Below, in pieces: positions 35,286 to 45,207 of a DNA stretch of 64,000 nt. Made by a program: the position numbers and the translations under genes. Position 1 is the stretch's first letter. The number at the start of each line of letters is the position of its first letter. The notes below the pieces were generated by a model. The model was not told the DNA's origin. It ran no database searches and worked only from the letters and a program-made list of their open reading frames with translations. The stretch is from Paenibacillus sp. 19GGS1-52 (GTDB lineage: Bacteria; Bacillota; Bacilli; Paenibacillales; Paenibacillaceae), in NCBI RefSeq assembly GCF_022369515.1, contig NZ_CP059724.1:1798001-1862000 (forward strand), read 5' to 3'.

Positions 35286-35948
35286 TTAAAAATAGTCCGG
35301 ATATTTTTTTAATACTATATCTTTTTCGTCTACCATAAGATGCAAATGCTCGGATACTAAATCTTCGGCTCTTTGGGCATCCCCAAGCTTAACCACATTG
35401 AGAATTTCCTTGTGGTGCTCAATCAGCAGGTTTAAATCCAGTTCGACAAGTGAGCTTCGGATCCACCGGAATCGATTGAGGTGAGCGTTAAAGGATTGCA
35501 GCCAATTCCAGGTATTTTCTTTGCTTTCAATCTTATAGAAGGCGTAATGGAATTTCTCATCCAAGTCGAAGAATTTCTCGGGTTGATTTTTCTTGGAGTA
35601 AAATTCCTGCAGATCGATGATATCTTGAATATTGGCAATTTGCTCAGGAGTGATATGTGTGCAGCTGTTAGCAACAATGACTTTTTCAATATTTTGTCTG
35701 ACAAAACGGGCTTCTTCAGCCATTTTCAAATCAATTTTGGAAACGTAGGTTCCACTTTGGGGAACAATCTGCAGCAATCCTTCTTCACTCAACCTCAGAA
35801 AGGCTTCGCGGACAGGGGTTCTGCTAATGTTGGTTTGTTGGGCGATCTCCAATTCGGAAATCTTTTGTCCAGGTATGTACTCCATGGTCAGGATTCTGTT
35901 CTTGATCACACTGTATAAAATATCGCGATTATTTGTATAGGAAGGCAT
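35286..35948 (-). CDS. GntR-family (FadR type) regulator
   Basis: A 220-residue transcription factor. The winged helix N-terminus is ILTMEYIPGQKISELEIAQQ followed by TNISRTPVREAFLRLSEEGLL, and an all-helical FCD effector domain with metal-ligand histidines (DLDEKFHYAFYKIE, IEHHKEI, VSEHLHLM) follows. This type commonly senses hexuronates or their breakdown products (UxuR, ExuR). The gene faces the glucuronate operon, so control of uxaC is likely (inference). ATG after AAGGAGAG. No clear operator was recognised. Confidence 0.88.
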   Translation of the reverse strand: MPSYTNNRDILYSVIKNRILTMEYIPGQKISELEIAQQTNISRTPVREAFLRLSEEGLLQIVPQSGTYVSKIDLKMAEEARFVRQNIEKVIVANSCTHITPEQIANIQDIIDLQEFYSKKNQPEKFFDLDEKFHYAFYKIESKENTWNWLQSFNAHLNRFRWIRSSLVELDLNLLIEHHKEILNVVKLGDAQRAEDLVSEHLHLMVDEKDIVLKKYPDYF

Positions 35949-36245
35949 ATGTACTCTCCTTATATATTAATAAACAAGTTTGAGAGGGACAAAATCAGGC
36001 TAACACACATATTATTTTTAGTCAATTATGAGCCTGTAAAGTCTTATCAGATACTTAATAATAACAGGAATAGTATTGATTGTGCTGTGAAGAAGCTGAC
36101 ACTTAATGTCCCCGAAAAAAACTCTTCATTATAGAGACAAATCACCAAACCTGGATAAATCTCTTGAAAAACACCTAAAAAGTAACGTTAATGCCGTAAT
36201 TTAAGGTCTGCGATGAAATAGCAGTTCGCAAAATGATGATCTGAC
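35949..36245. other. Non-coding stretch between GntR gene and hrcA promoter
   Basis: About 300 bp without a credible gene or repeat. A possible minus-strand promoter for the GntR gene (TTGTCC, 17 bp, TAATAT) lies so close to the start codon that I do not call it. Confidence 0.5.
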
Positions 36246-36275
36246 TTGACAATGCCAAGGTCAGTTTGGTATTTT
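36246..36275 (+). promoter_or_regulatory. Sigma-A promoter of the hrcA operon
   Basis: TTGACA (36246-36251) and TATTTT (36270-36275) with an 18 bp spacer, immediately before the CIRCE operator. Confidence 0.65.
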
Positions 36276-36286
36276 TGTATTAGTGG

Positions 36287-36313
36287 TTAGCACTCATCTG
36301 CTTCGAGTGCTAA
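36287..36313. promoter_or_regulatory. CIRCE operator (HrcA binding site)
   Basis: TTAGCACTC-N9-GAGTGCTAA, a perfect match to the CIRCE consensus, between the promoter and the hrcA ribosome-binding site. HrcA should repress the whole hrcA-grpE-dnaK-dnaJ operon here. Confidence 0.98.
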
Positions 36314-36347
36314 CGAATCGGAGCCACAGCCGATAGGAGGGAATAAC

Positions 36348-37379
36348 ATGTTAACAGACCGACAGAGAATGATACTGAATGCTATCGTAGATGATTATAT
36401 CTCCTCGGCTGAGCCAGTAGGCTCACGCAGCATTTCTAAACGCGGGGATGTAGGCTACAGTCCTGCTACAATTCGTAACGAAATGGCTGATCTCGAGGAT
36501 CTGGGATATCTCGAACAGCCGCATACCTCGGCAGGAAGAATTCCATCTCATAAAGGGTACCGTTATTATGTGGATCATCTGGTACCGTGGAATTCCGCCG
36601 AATCGGCAGAGATGGGCACGATCCGCGCTTTTTTCGCCGAGAAGCTAAACGCGATGGAGCAAGTCATCCAGCATGCGGCACTGGTGCTTTCCAATATGAC
36701 GAATTATACTTCCATCCTGCTGGGACCGGAGGTTTTTCATACTTCATTGCGCCATTTTCAGCTGCTTCCACTGGATGATAGAACCGCTGTCGCAATCATC
36801 GTTACCAGCACGGGTCAAGTAGAGAACCGGACCGTAAATATTCCGCCAGAGGTTTCTGTTTCCGAGATGGAGAAAGTGGTTAACCTGCTAAATAGCAAGC
36901 TGGTGAATGTACCGCTCTATAAGCTGAAGACCCGGCTCTATTCGGAGATTGGCGAGGAGATGCAGCGTCACATTTCTCATTATGAAGAATTAATGCAAGT
37001 GCTGGACACTGCGCTGGAAAGCGATCAGGAGCAGCGTATCTACCTCAGCGGAGCAACGAATATGCTGAATCAGCCGGAATTCAAGGATGTCGACAAGGTG
37101 AAGACTATTCTTGATCTGCTGGAAGAGACACCTACACTGCTTAAGATGATGGCTCCAGAATCAGGCGGAACCGGTATTCAGGTCCGCATCGGAACAGAGA
37201 ATAATCACGTGGCGTTCGCCAATTGCAGTCTTATTACTGCCACTTATTCACTGGACGGACAGGCGCTTGGAAGTATCGGCATCCTGGGCCCGACCCGGAT
37301 GGAATATGCGCGGGTAATGGGTATCCTGGGCATTTTGTCCCGAGATTTGACAGCGATGCTGGCACACTGGTATAAGTGA
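36348..37379 (+). CDS. hrcA: Heat-inducible transcription repressor HrcA
   Basis: Repressor of class I heat-shock genes, 343 residues. The N-terminal winged helix is LTDRQRMILNAIVDDYISSA followed by EPVGSRSISKRGDVGYSPAT and IRNEMADLEDLGYLEQPHTS, all highly conserved. The C-terminal GAF-like domain has LSGATNMLNQPEF and LGSIGILGPTRMEYARVM. ATG after ATAGGAGGG. First gene of the heat-shock operon; autoregulated through the CIRCE site 35 bp upstream. Confidence 0.98.
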   Translation: MLTDRQRMILNAIVDDYISSAEPVGSRSISKRGDVGYSPATIRNEMADLEDLGYLEQPHTSAGRIPSHKGYRYYVDHLVPWNSAESAEMGTIRAFFAEKLNAMEQVIQHAALVLSNMTNYTSILLGPEVFHTSLRHFQLLPLDDRTAVAIIVTSTGQVENRTVNIPPEVSVSEMEKVVNLLNSKLVNVPLYKLKTRLYSEIGEEMQRHISHYEELMQVLDTALESDQEQRIYLSGATNMLNQPEFKDVDKVKTILDLLEETPTLLKMMAPESGGTGIQVRIGTENNHVAFANCSLITATYSLDGQALGSIGILGPTRMEYARVMGILGILSRDLTAMLAHWYK

Positions 37380-37416
37380 ACAGAGTCGTGATTGATTATA
37401 AGGAGGTGAAGACAAC

Positions 37417-38007
37417 TTGAAAGAGGAACAAGTTCAAGATTCCAATGAAATTAAAGATCAGGTTATTAATGAGGAGCTCACAGCTGATGCTGCTGAAGCA
37501 GTCTTGGAGGCCGACTCATTTACCGCAGACGAAGCAAATGAAGAGGCTTCCGGCAACGGTGGAGAGACCCAGCGTCTACAGGAGCTGGCTGATGAATATC
37601 AGGGGCGCGCGCTGCGTGTGCAGGCTGATTTTGACAACTTCCGCCGTCGTACCTTGAAGGAGAAGGAAGAGTTCTCCAAGTATGCTACCTCGAAGCTGGT
37701 AACAGAATTACTTACGGTTCTGGACAACTTCGAACGTGCACTGGTCACGGCTCCGGCTAACCCTGAATTTGAGGCTTTTACAAAAGGTGTGAATATGATA
37801 TTCCGTCAGTTGGATGGGGTATTGAAAGCTGAAGGGCTTACGGCTATGGAAACGGTAGGACAGCCTTTTAATCCTGAATATCATCAGGCCATCATGCAGG
37901 TCGAGAGCGAGGAACACGAGGAAGGTATCGTGACGGAAGAGGTCCAGAAGGGCTATCTCCTGAAAGATAAGATCCTTCGTCCCGCCATGGTCAAAGTCAG
38001 CATGTAG
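37417..38007 (+). CDS. grpE: Nucleotide exchange factor GrpE
   Basis: Cofactor that releases ADP from DnaK, 196 residues. An acidic N-terminus (about 1-55) is followed by the long dimerising helix (LQELADEYQGRALRVQADFD, then NFRRRT). The beta-wing domain ends with VQKGYLLKDKILRPAMVKVS, the family signature. TTG start at 37417, with a strong AAGGAGGTGA site 7 nt upstream. Second gene of the hrcA operon. Confidence 0.97.
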   Translation: MKEEQVQDSNEIKDQVINEELTADAAEAVLEADSFTADEANEEASGNGGETQRLQELADEYQGRALRVQADFDNFRRRTLKEKEEFSKYATSKLVTELLTVLDNFERALVTAPANPEFEAFTKGVNMIFRQLDGVLKAEGLTAMETVGQPFNPEYHQAIMQVESEEHEEGIVTEEVQKGYLLKDKILRPAMVKVSM

Positions 38008-38137
38008 TCTGTCTATATAGGACGGGCAGTCACTGCCCGCCATGAAGCGGCAGGACCTTCGCCGGAAACATTATCCGGTCGTATAGTTGTGCGCAGGCGC
38101 TTAGACAATTAATCGTATGACAATAGATACTATTTAG

Positions 38138-40015
<1,878 letters not shown>

Positions 40016-40104
40016 CCTTAAACGAATAGTATAAGCACAAACGGTTCGTCGTCCTGTTCGAGGGAAGGCGCCCGAACTAATAAGTTCTTATATTTTGCAA
40101 GAAG

Positions 40105-40148
40105 GGAAGGTCAAGACCGGGGCATCCCGTGTTTTGACTTTCCTTTTA
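40105..40148 (+). terminator. Hairpin between dnaK and dnaJ
   Basis: GGAAGGTCAA pairs with TTGACTTTCC around a loop, followed by TTTT. Probably a partial terminator lowering dnaJ relative to dnaK. Confidence 0.65.
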
Positions 40149-40196
40149 TAATGTTAAGAAGCATCAACTGAGTATTGATGTACGGAGGTGAAAGCA

Positions 40197-41321
40197 GTGG
40201 CAGATAAACGCGATTATTATGAAGTACTGGGCCTTGCAAGAGATGCTTCAGACGATGAGGTGAAGAAGGCGTACCGCAAGCTGGCGCGTCAATATCATCC
40301 GGACGTGAACAAAGCAAGCGACTCCGAAGCCAAGTTTAAAGAAGTAAAAGAAGCCTACGATATTCTGAGTGACGGTCAGCAGCGCGCCCGATATGACCAA
40401 TATGGTCATACTGATCCTAACCAAGGTGGCTTTGGCGGCGGTGGTGGTGGTGGTGATTTCGGTGGCGGCTTGGGCGACATCTTCGACATGTTCTTCGGTG
40501 GCGGCGGACGTCGTGACCCGAATGCACCGCAACGCGGTGGCGATTTGCAGTATACGATGACCATTGAATTCAAGGAAGCGGTATTCGGTAAAGAAAACGA
40601 CATTACGATTCCGCGCACTGAGAACTGTGACACCTGCTTCGGTTCCGGGGCTAAGCCGGGTACTAAACCGGAAACCTGTTCCGTATGTCGGGGGAGCGGT
40701 CAACAAGAATTTGTGCAGAATACACCGCTTGGGCAGATGCGCAACCGTCGTCCCTGCTCGCATTGTTCGGGAACGGGTCAGATCATCAAGGAAAAATGTA
40801 CGACTTGTAACGGCAATGGTAAGGTCAAGAAGCAACGCAAGATTCATGTGCGTATTCCTGCCGGAGTTGATGATGGCGCGCAGCTGCGCATGACTGGCGA
40901 AGGGGAAGGCGGCGTGCGTGGCGGCCCTTCCGGTGACTTATATATTGTGATCCGCGTCAAACCACATGATTTCTTTGTTCGTGAGAATGATGATATCCTG
41001 TGCGAGGTACCCCTGACGTTTGCACAAGCTGCGCTTGGCGACGAGATTGAGATTCCAACCCTTACAGAAAAGGTTAAGCTGAAGATCCCTGCGGGTACGC
41101 AGACAGGCACCTTCTTCCGCCTCAAGGGCAAAGGCGTTCCGCGTTTACGCGGCACAGGCCAAGGCGATCAGCATGTTCGAGTGATTGTTGTAACTCCAAG
41201 CAAGCTTAGTGATGAGCAGAAAGAATTGCTCAGTCAGTTCGCATCTTACAATGGTGAGAGCACACATGGTAAGGAGCAATCCTTCTTTGATCGTGTGAAA
41301 CGTGCGTTTCGCGGGGATTGA
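40197..41321 (+). CDS. dnaJ: Chaperone DnaJ (Hsp40)
   Basis: DnaK co-chaperone, 374 residues. J domain with HPD at 34-36, a Gly/Phe-rich linker ([15 protein letters not shown]), and a zinc domain with four CxxCxGxG-type repeats ([32 protein letters not shown]). Two C-terminal client-binding domains follow. GTG 40197 is the best start: GGAGGTG lies 6 nt upstream and itself contains the in-frame GTG at 40188. Last gene of the heat-shock operon. Confidence 0.98.
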   Translation: MADKRDYYEVLGLARDASDDEVKKAYRKLARQYHPDVNKASDSEAKFKEVKEAYDILSDGQQRARYDQYGHTDPNQGGFGGGGGGGDFGGGLGDIFDMFFGGGGRRDPNAPQRGGDLQYTMTIEFKEAVFGKENDITIPRTENCDTCFGSGAKPGTKPETCSVCRGSGQQEFVQNTPLGQMRNRRPCSHCSGTGQIIKEKCTTCNGNGKVKKQRKIHVRIPAGVDDGAQLRMTGEGEGGVRGGPSGDLYIVIRVKPHDFFVRENDDILCEVPLTFAQAALGDEIEIPTLTEKVKLKIPAGTQTGTFFRLKGKGVPRLRGTGQGDQHVRVIVVTPSKLSDEQKELLSQFASYNGESTHGKEQSFFDRVKRAFRGD

Positions 41322-41360
41322 TCTATTTTCCATTTCCCGACCATTCCATAAAATAAATTA

Positions 41361-41409
41361 GAAGCTGTCCCTAGCCATTAATAATGGCTAGGGACAGCTT
41401 CTTTTTTTA
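41361..41409 (+). terminator. Strong terminator after dnaJ
   Basis: A perfect 20 bp stem (41361-41380 with 41384-41403) and 3 nt loop, followed by T7. Confidence 0.95.
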
Positions 41410-41506
41410 TATTGGCCAAGCATAAAACATCTTTAATTATGACAATATAATCAGGTAACTATATAAGCTGAGCTGGAGAAGTCTGAATTTAAGCGAGAGC
41501 AGGGAT

Positions 41507-41869
41507 ATGATGTCAGAGAGATATATACTGGCCTATTTCAAGAGCCCGGAGGAAGCGGAAGGCGTCTCACGAAAGCTACAGGCATTGCGGGTAATTGAAC
41601 ATTCTATTGACCGCTTCAGCAGATATGGAGAGACCGGCTTGAGATCAGGAGTAAACCCGGTGACTGGCAATATAGCCAGTATGGCTTCCATGACTGCTGA
41701 GAGAGCACACACAGGCATCCTTGCTGCTGCAGATACAAGTGCTAGTGGAATGAGCCATGGAGGCGATGGAGGGCCAACTGGGAGGAATATTTTGCTTACC
41801 GTTGTATTGAACTCGGAATCCTATGATCAGGTGTTAGGTTTAATTGAAGAGGCTGGTGGATTGATCTGA
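41507..41869 (+). CDS. Small hypothetical protein
   Basis: A 120-residue soluble protein: MSERYILAYFKSPEEAEGVS at the N-terminus, a Gly/Ser/Ala-rich low-complexity middle (TGILAAADTSASGMSHGG), and a C-terminal beta-alpha segment (LLTVVLNSESYDQVLGLIEE). The ends look like a ferredoxin-like fold interrupted by a linker, a guess from the pattern alone. Two tandem ATGs (41507 and 41510) follow GCAGGGAT. No family recognised. It begins a run of four small unknown genes between dnaJ and araM. Confidence 0.7.
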   Translation: MMSERYILAYFKSPEEAEGVSRKLQALRVIEHSIDRFSRYGETGLRSGVNPVTGNIASMASMTAERAHTGILAAADTSASGMSHGGDGGPTGRNILLTVVLNSESYDQVLGLIEEAGGLI

Positions 41870-41915
41870 AGGACTGCCTTTATAAATTGGATGAAAAGGA
41901 GCTTGAGATTACACG

Positions 41916-42095
41916 ATGGACAGAGAGAATTCTAAAATTTACTCCAAAACTGATAAGCTGAAAATGCTCTACGAGGCTAAGAATGAAGATGTGGAATTCT
42001 CGGCAGCAGAAGCCGATCAAGAGGATGTTGAAGCACAGGCACGGTCAGTAGAGGCGGACAAACGGCAACTGCACGAGATACTGAAGAAAGAATAA
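41916..42095 (+). CDS. Small charged hypothetical protein (59 aa)
   Basis: A 59-residue, strongly charged and probably helical protein: it starts MDRENSKIYSKTDKLK and ends KRQLHEILKKE, with no signal peptide. AAAAGGAG lies about 14 nt upstream of the ATG, rather far. It follows the 120-residue gene by 46 bp on the same strand and is followed by a terminator, so the pair is probably an operon. Function unknown. Confidence 0.6.
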   Translation: MDRENSKIYSKTDKLKMLYEAKNEDVEFSAAEADQEDVEAQARSVEADKRQLHEILKKE

Positions 42096-42114
42096 TAGGA
42101 ATTGTTCCAAGGAT

Positions 42115-42138
42115 GCCCCACTGATGTGGGGTGTTTTT
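42115..42138 (+). terminator. Terminator after the two small genes
   Basis: CCCCAC (42116-42121) pairs with GTGGGG (42126-42131), followed by T5. Confidence 0.7.
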
Positions 42139-42140
42139 GC

Positions 42141-42186
42141 GCAAATATAAGAATTTATAGGTTTCACACTATAACTTATCGTTTCT
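42141..42186. repeat. Dispersed repeat R, partial copy without hairpin
   Basis: GCAAATATAAGAATTTATAG, GTTTCACAC and ATAACTTATC match the left half of the R repeats at 52974 and 62101. The GAAACGG hairpin half is missing. Confidence 0.65.
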
Positions 42187-42244
42187 ACTTGTACAGCATG
42201 TATAATTAGCATATACATACGAGGATCTATGCAAGGGGGACAAT

Positions 42245-42619
42245 ATGGACACAATTATATTATGGGGTGGATTTGCACTAGTGATTGCATTGCTAACCTT
42301 CCTGAATCAAAAGCAAATGTATTCTTCCAGAGTTAAGCGGGCCTACCGAGAGCTGCGGGAGCTATCGGAACAAGTCAGTAATGAGCAATCATCATCAGCT
42401 GATTTAAACCGCTGGGAGTCGGGTCTGGCAGAAATGGAGAAGCATCCGAACGAATATAACAAACTGGATTTTGAAATCGGGCTGCGACGTGCCTTTGTTC
42501 TATATCTGGAACGGCATTATCCGCAGGATGCCAGATTACCTCAGTTGCAGGAAGCTGCATCACATCGGAAGGATTCGGTCTGGGGAATTAAAATGGGTGA
42601 CTACGGATCAAAAAAATAA
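42245..42619 (+). CDS. Membrane-anchored hypothetical protein
   Basis: A 124-residue protein with an N-terminal membrane helix (about 4-20, IILWGGFALVIALLTFL) and a cytosolic helical domain (RAYRELRELSEQVSNEQ ... LRRAFVLYLERHYPQDARLP). ATG follows AAGGGGG. It overlaps the next short frame by 23 nt. No family recognised. Confidence 0.7.
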   Translation: MDTIILWGGFALVIALLTFLNQKQMYSSRVKRAYRELRELSEQVSNEQSSSADLNRWESGLAEMEKHPNEYNKLDFEIGLRRAFVLYLERHYPQDARLPQLQEAASHRKDSVWGIKMGDYGSKK

Positions 42620-42785
42620 AGGTGGCGCGCATCATACCGGATTCTCTAACATGGTTACTACGGAGCAACTGTTCGATTTTGCTGAAAGGGTAGGCATGGA
42701 GTGTGTGGTTATCGATAAAGATACGAATACATGGGCCATCCGCAGTGTGCGGCGCCTGAATGATATCGCTTGGAAGCTTCTATAA
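42597..42785 (+). CDS. Small hypothetical protein (62 aa)
   Basis: A 62-residue frame ending QLFDFAERVGMECVVIDKDT and NTWAIRSVRRLNDIAWKLL. The C-terminal part has the even hydrophobic pattern of a real folded protein. Start choice is weak: GTG 42597 lies inside the end of the previous gene (translational coupling), while ATG 42651 would give 44 residues. A hairpin terminator follows. Function unknown. Confidence 0.5.
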   Translation: MTTDQKNKGGAHHTGFSNMVTTEQLFDFAERVGMECVVIDKDTNTWAIRSVRRLNDIAWKLL

Positions 42786-42806
42786 TTTCATGAATAAATA
42801 ACACTC

Positions 42807-42856
42807 AGAAACGGGTGCCATGCTCTTCACAGAGTAGGGCATACCCGTTTCTTGCT
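42807..42856 (+). terminator. Terminator before araM
   Basis: AGAAACGGGT (from 42807) pairs with ACCCGTTTCT (to 42852), with inner GCC/GGC pairing. Its arm resembles the hairpin arm of the R repeats. Confidence 0.65.
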
Positions 42857-42928
42857 TTATAATGGAGTAAATAAGGTTTCCAAGAATAATAAAGTAGAGA
42901 TTTTGCAAAAGAAAGGAAGAATTTTTTT

Positions 42929-44107
42929 ATGAGCAACATACTGGAACATATGAGAGTAGCGGCGGCAGAAATGGAAGGTGGTGCTGCTTTCACCCTGCCT
43001 CGAGTCGTTGTTGTAGAGCCTAGAGCACTTAATAAGGTAGTTCCGTTCATGGAGGAACAGGGCTGGAAGACTCCGCTGCTGGTTGCCGATATACATACGC
43101 TTAAAGCCGCAGGAGGGAGTGTGGAGAAAGGGTGCAAGGAAGCTGGAATTCCGATTCATATTACGCTGGTGCTGCCTAATGCAATAGGGGATGTTATCGC
43201 TGATGAAGCTTCGGTGGTGCAGGTTCTTTTGGCAGTTCAGCACAATAAAGCGGATGCGATCATCGTCTTAGGTTCAGGTACACTGCATGATGTAGCCCGA
43301 TATGCCGCGTATACCGCGGGGATTCCCTTTCTGTCCATACCCACCGCTCCTTCGGTGGACGGCTTTACTTCCAATGGTTCGCCGCTGATTATCCGTGGTA
43401 ACAAGCTAACGATACTGGCTGCGGGTCCAGTTGCTATTTTTGCGGATACGGATATATTGCGGAAAGCACCAGCGGCAATGATCGCTGCCGGCTTTGGAGA
43501 TATGCTGGGTAAGTATACGTCTTTATTTGACTGGAAATTTGGACGTTTGACGGCAGACGAACCCTACTCTACAGTTGTAGCAGCTATTACTGAAAAGGCA
43601 CTTTCAGCTTGTGTGACTCATGCGGAAGATATAGGCAGTCATAGCGAGTTGGGTATCCGTGTACTGACAGAGGCTCTTATTGAATCCGGTTTGGCTATAT
43701 TGCTGTTTGGTCAATCCCATTCCGCTTCGGGGGCAGAGCATCACCTGTCTCATTATTGGGAGATGGAGTATATTCGTACGGGAAGACGACAGTTGCTGCA
43801 CGGGGCCAAGGTAGGGGTAGCCTGCGCGGAAATTTCCTCGCTGTACTATGAATTGGCAGATTTACCGGGATTGGATAATAATAGCCAATGGGAGCGGGTA
43901 CGCAACGAAGTGAACCGGCTGCCAACATCTGATCGGATACGCGAGTTGCTACGTACCGTACACGGACCTTCAACGCTGGAAGAACTGGGTGTGAGTAATG
44001 ATCTGTTGCGTAGAAGCCTTGAGGAGGCGCATTTGATCCGGATGAACCGCCATACATTGCTGCGGGCGTTTAACGAGGGTACGATAGCGACTGTATTGGC
44101 GGAATAA
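42929..44107 (+). CDS. sn-glycerol-1-phosphate dehydrogenase (AraM/EgsA type)
   Basis: A 392-residue iron-alcohol-dehydrogenase-fold enzyme. The NAD-binding region is IIVLGSGTLHDVARYAAYTA, followed by PTAPSVDGFTSNGSPLI and GFGDMLGKYTSLFDWKFG. The conserved metal ligands include Asp of the GFGD motif and His in SGAEHHLSHYWEM. Family members reduce dihydroxyacetone phosphate to glycerol-1-phosphate; in Bacillus AraM (EgsA) makes heptaprenylglyceryl lipids with PcrB. ATG after AAAGGAAG. Here it is not in an ara operon; it converges on an AraC regulator. Exact substrate is inferred. Confidence 0.9.
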   Translation: MSNILEHMRVAAAEMEGGAAFTLPRVVVVEPRALNKVVPFMEEQGWKTPLLVADIHTLKAAGGSVEKGCKEAGIPIHITLVLPNAIGDVIADEASVVQVLLAVQHNKADAIIVLGSGTLHDVARYAAYTAGIPFLSIPTAPSVDGFTSNGSPLIIRGNKLTILAAGPVAIFADTDILRKAPAAMIAAGFGDMLGKYTSLFDWKFGRLTADEPYSTVVAAITEKALSACVTHAEDIGSHSELGIRVLTEALIESGLAILLFGQSHSASGAEHHLSHYWEMEYIRTGRRQLLHGAKVGVACAEISSLYYELADLPGLDNNSQWERVRNEVNRLPTSDRIRELLRTVHGPSTLEELGVSNDLLRRSLEEAHLIRMNRHTLLRAFNEGTIATVLAE

Positions 44108-44114
44108 AGAACTT

Positions 44115-45071
44115 TTAGGGTTCTGCTCTAATTCCACTATCTTGCCGCAGCGTCGGAGTAAGGAAGTTAACCACGGATTCCGGATTGCTTTTGCGGAAGC
44201 CTCCGGGCGTACAACCCACCCAAGCTGCGAATTGGCGACTGAAGCTCTGTACGTTCACATAACCGAGCCGGTAGGCAATTTGCTCGATCGTATCATTGCT
44301 GCTGTTTAGCATCTGCATCGCTTCCTGCTGTTTCAGGATCATCAGATACTGGCGCGGGGACATGCCATAGGCTTGCCGGAACAGGCGGTGGCAGTGCCGG
44401 CGGCTGATGTTCAGGTGCCGGGATATTTCCTCCAGCCAGTCACTGCCCAAGGATTCTCCATCTTCTCCAGTAGCGAGGCTGCTGGATTCCTCAGAGATCG
44501 TTGGCTTACGCAGCAGGTTCTCTATTTCTTTGGCAATCAGGTAGGCAGGCTCACGCTGCGCAGCAGGCAGTCTGCGGGCAGTGTTCTCGTTAAAATACGT
44601 TTGAATGGCTTCCATCAGGTTCAGCACCTTTAGCATGACCTTTGCGGTCCGAAGCGGTACCTCCTGCAGAGCGACCATAAGCTCGTTAATCCAGGGCAAT
44701 AGTACTTCAGTCAGCGGATGCCCCTGCCGATAGAAAGCTTTGTTCTCCGTTTCGAATAAATGCAGCAGCGCAGCTTCCTCAATCTGTACGTGTGCAGCAA
44801 AGAAGGAGGCTCCTTCACTGTGCTGAGCTCCATACCCGTGAATCTGCATTGGTGAGATGAGTACAAGGTCACCGGGGGCAAGCTCTTGCTCTGCATTTCC
44901 ATGAATAGCAGTAAGCCTGCCCTCCAGCACCAGCAGGAATTCGAACATCATATGATGCACGTGCCGGCCACATACCCATCCCGGAGTAACAGCGCGGAAG
45001 TGGGGGGCATAAAGGCAAATCTCCGGGCGGATATGCGGGAAATAAACCTCAGCAGCCTTAGTGTGAATCAC
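44115..45071 (-). CDS. AraC-family regulator with cupin sensor
   Basis: A 318-residue activator. The N-terminal cupin has RHVHHMMFEFLLVLEGRL and ELAPGDLVLISPMQIHGYG. A helical linker leads to a C-terminal double HTH (HLNISRRHCHRLFRQAYGMS, then IEQIAYRLGYVNVQSFSRQF). ATG with GAAGGAGATG upstream. It is divergent from the ABC exporter at 45208, about 140 bp apart, and probably controls it. It also converges end to end with araM. Effector unknown. Confidence 0.9.
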   Translation of the reverse strand: MIHTKAAEVYFPHIRPEICLYAPHFRAVTPGWVCGRHVHHMMFEFLLVLEGRLTAIHGNAEQELAPGDLVLISPMQIHGYGAQHSEGASFFAAHVQIEEAALLHLFETENKAFYRQGHPLTEVLLPWINELMVALQEVPLRTAKVMLKVLNLMEAIQTYFNENTARRLPAAQREPAYLIAKEIENLLRKPTISEESSSLATGEDGESLGSDWLEEISRHLNISRRHCHRLFRQAYGMSPRQYLMILKQQEAMQMLNSSNDTIEQIAYRLGYVNVQSFSRQFAAWVGCTPGGFRKSNPESVVNFLTPTLRQDSGIRAEP

Positions 45072-45207
45072 AATCTGTCATCTCCTTCCAGTCCGATTAT
45101 GTTAAACCTTAAGCCCAAATAAGACCGATCATGTTATAGAAGATTATTGCTTACCGTTCTATACTGACTAGTGATTTGAATTATAGTCTAAAAAGCGGGT
45201 GGATAAC

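Noticed and set aside
35949..36134. 61-codon frame after the GntR gene
   Set aside because: No ribosome-binding site, no recognisable pattern, AT-rich intergenic DNA.
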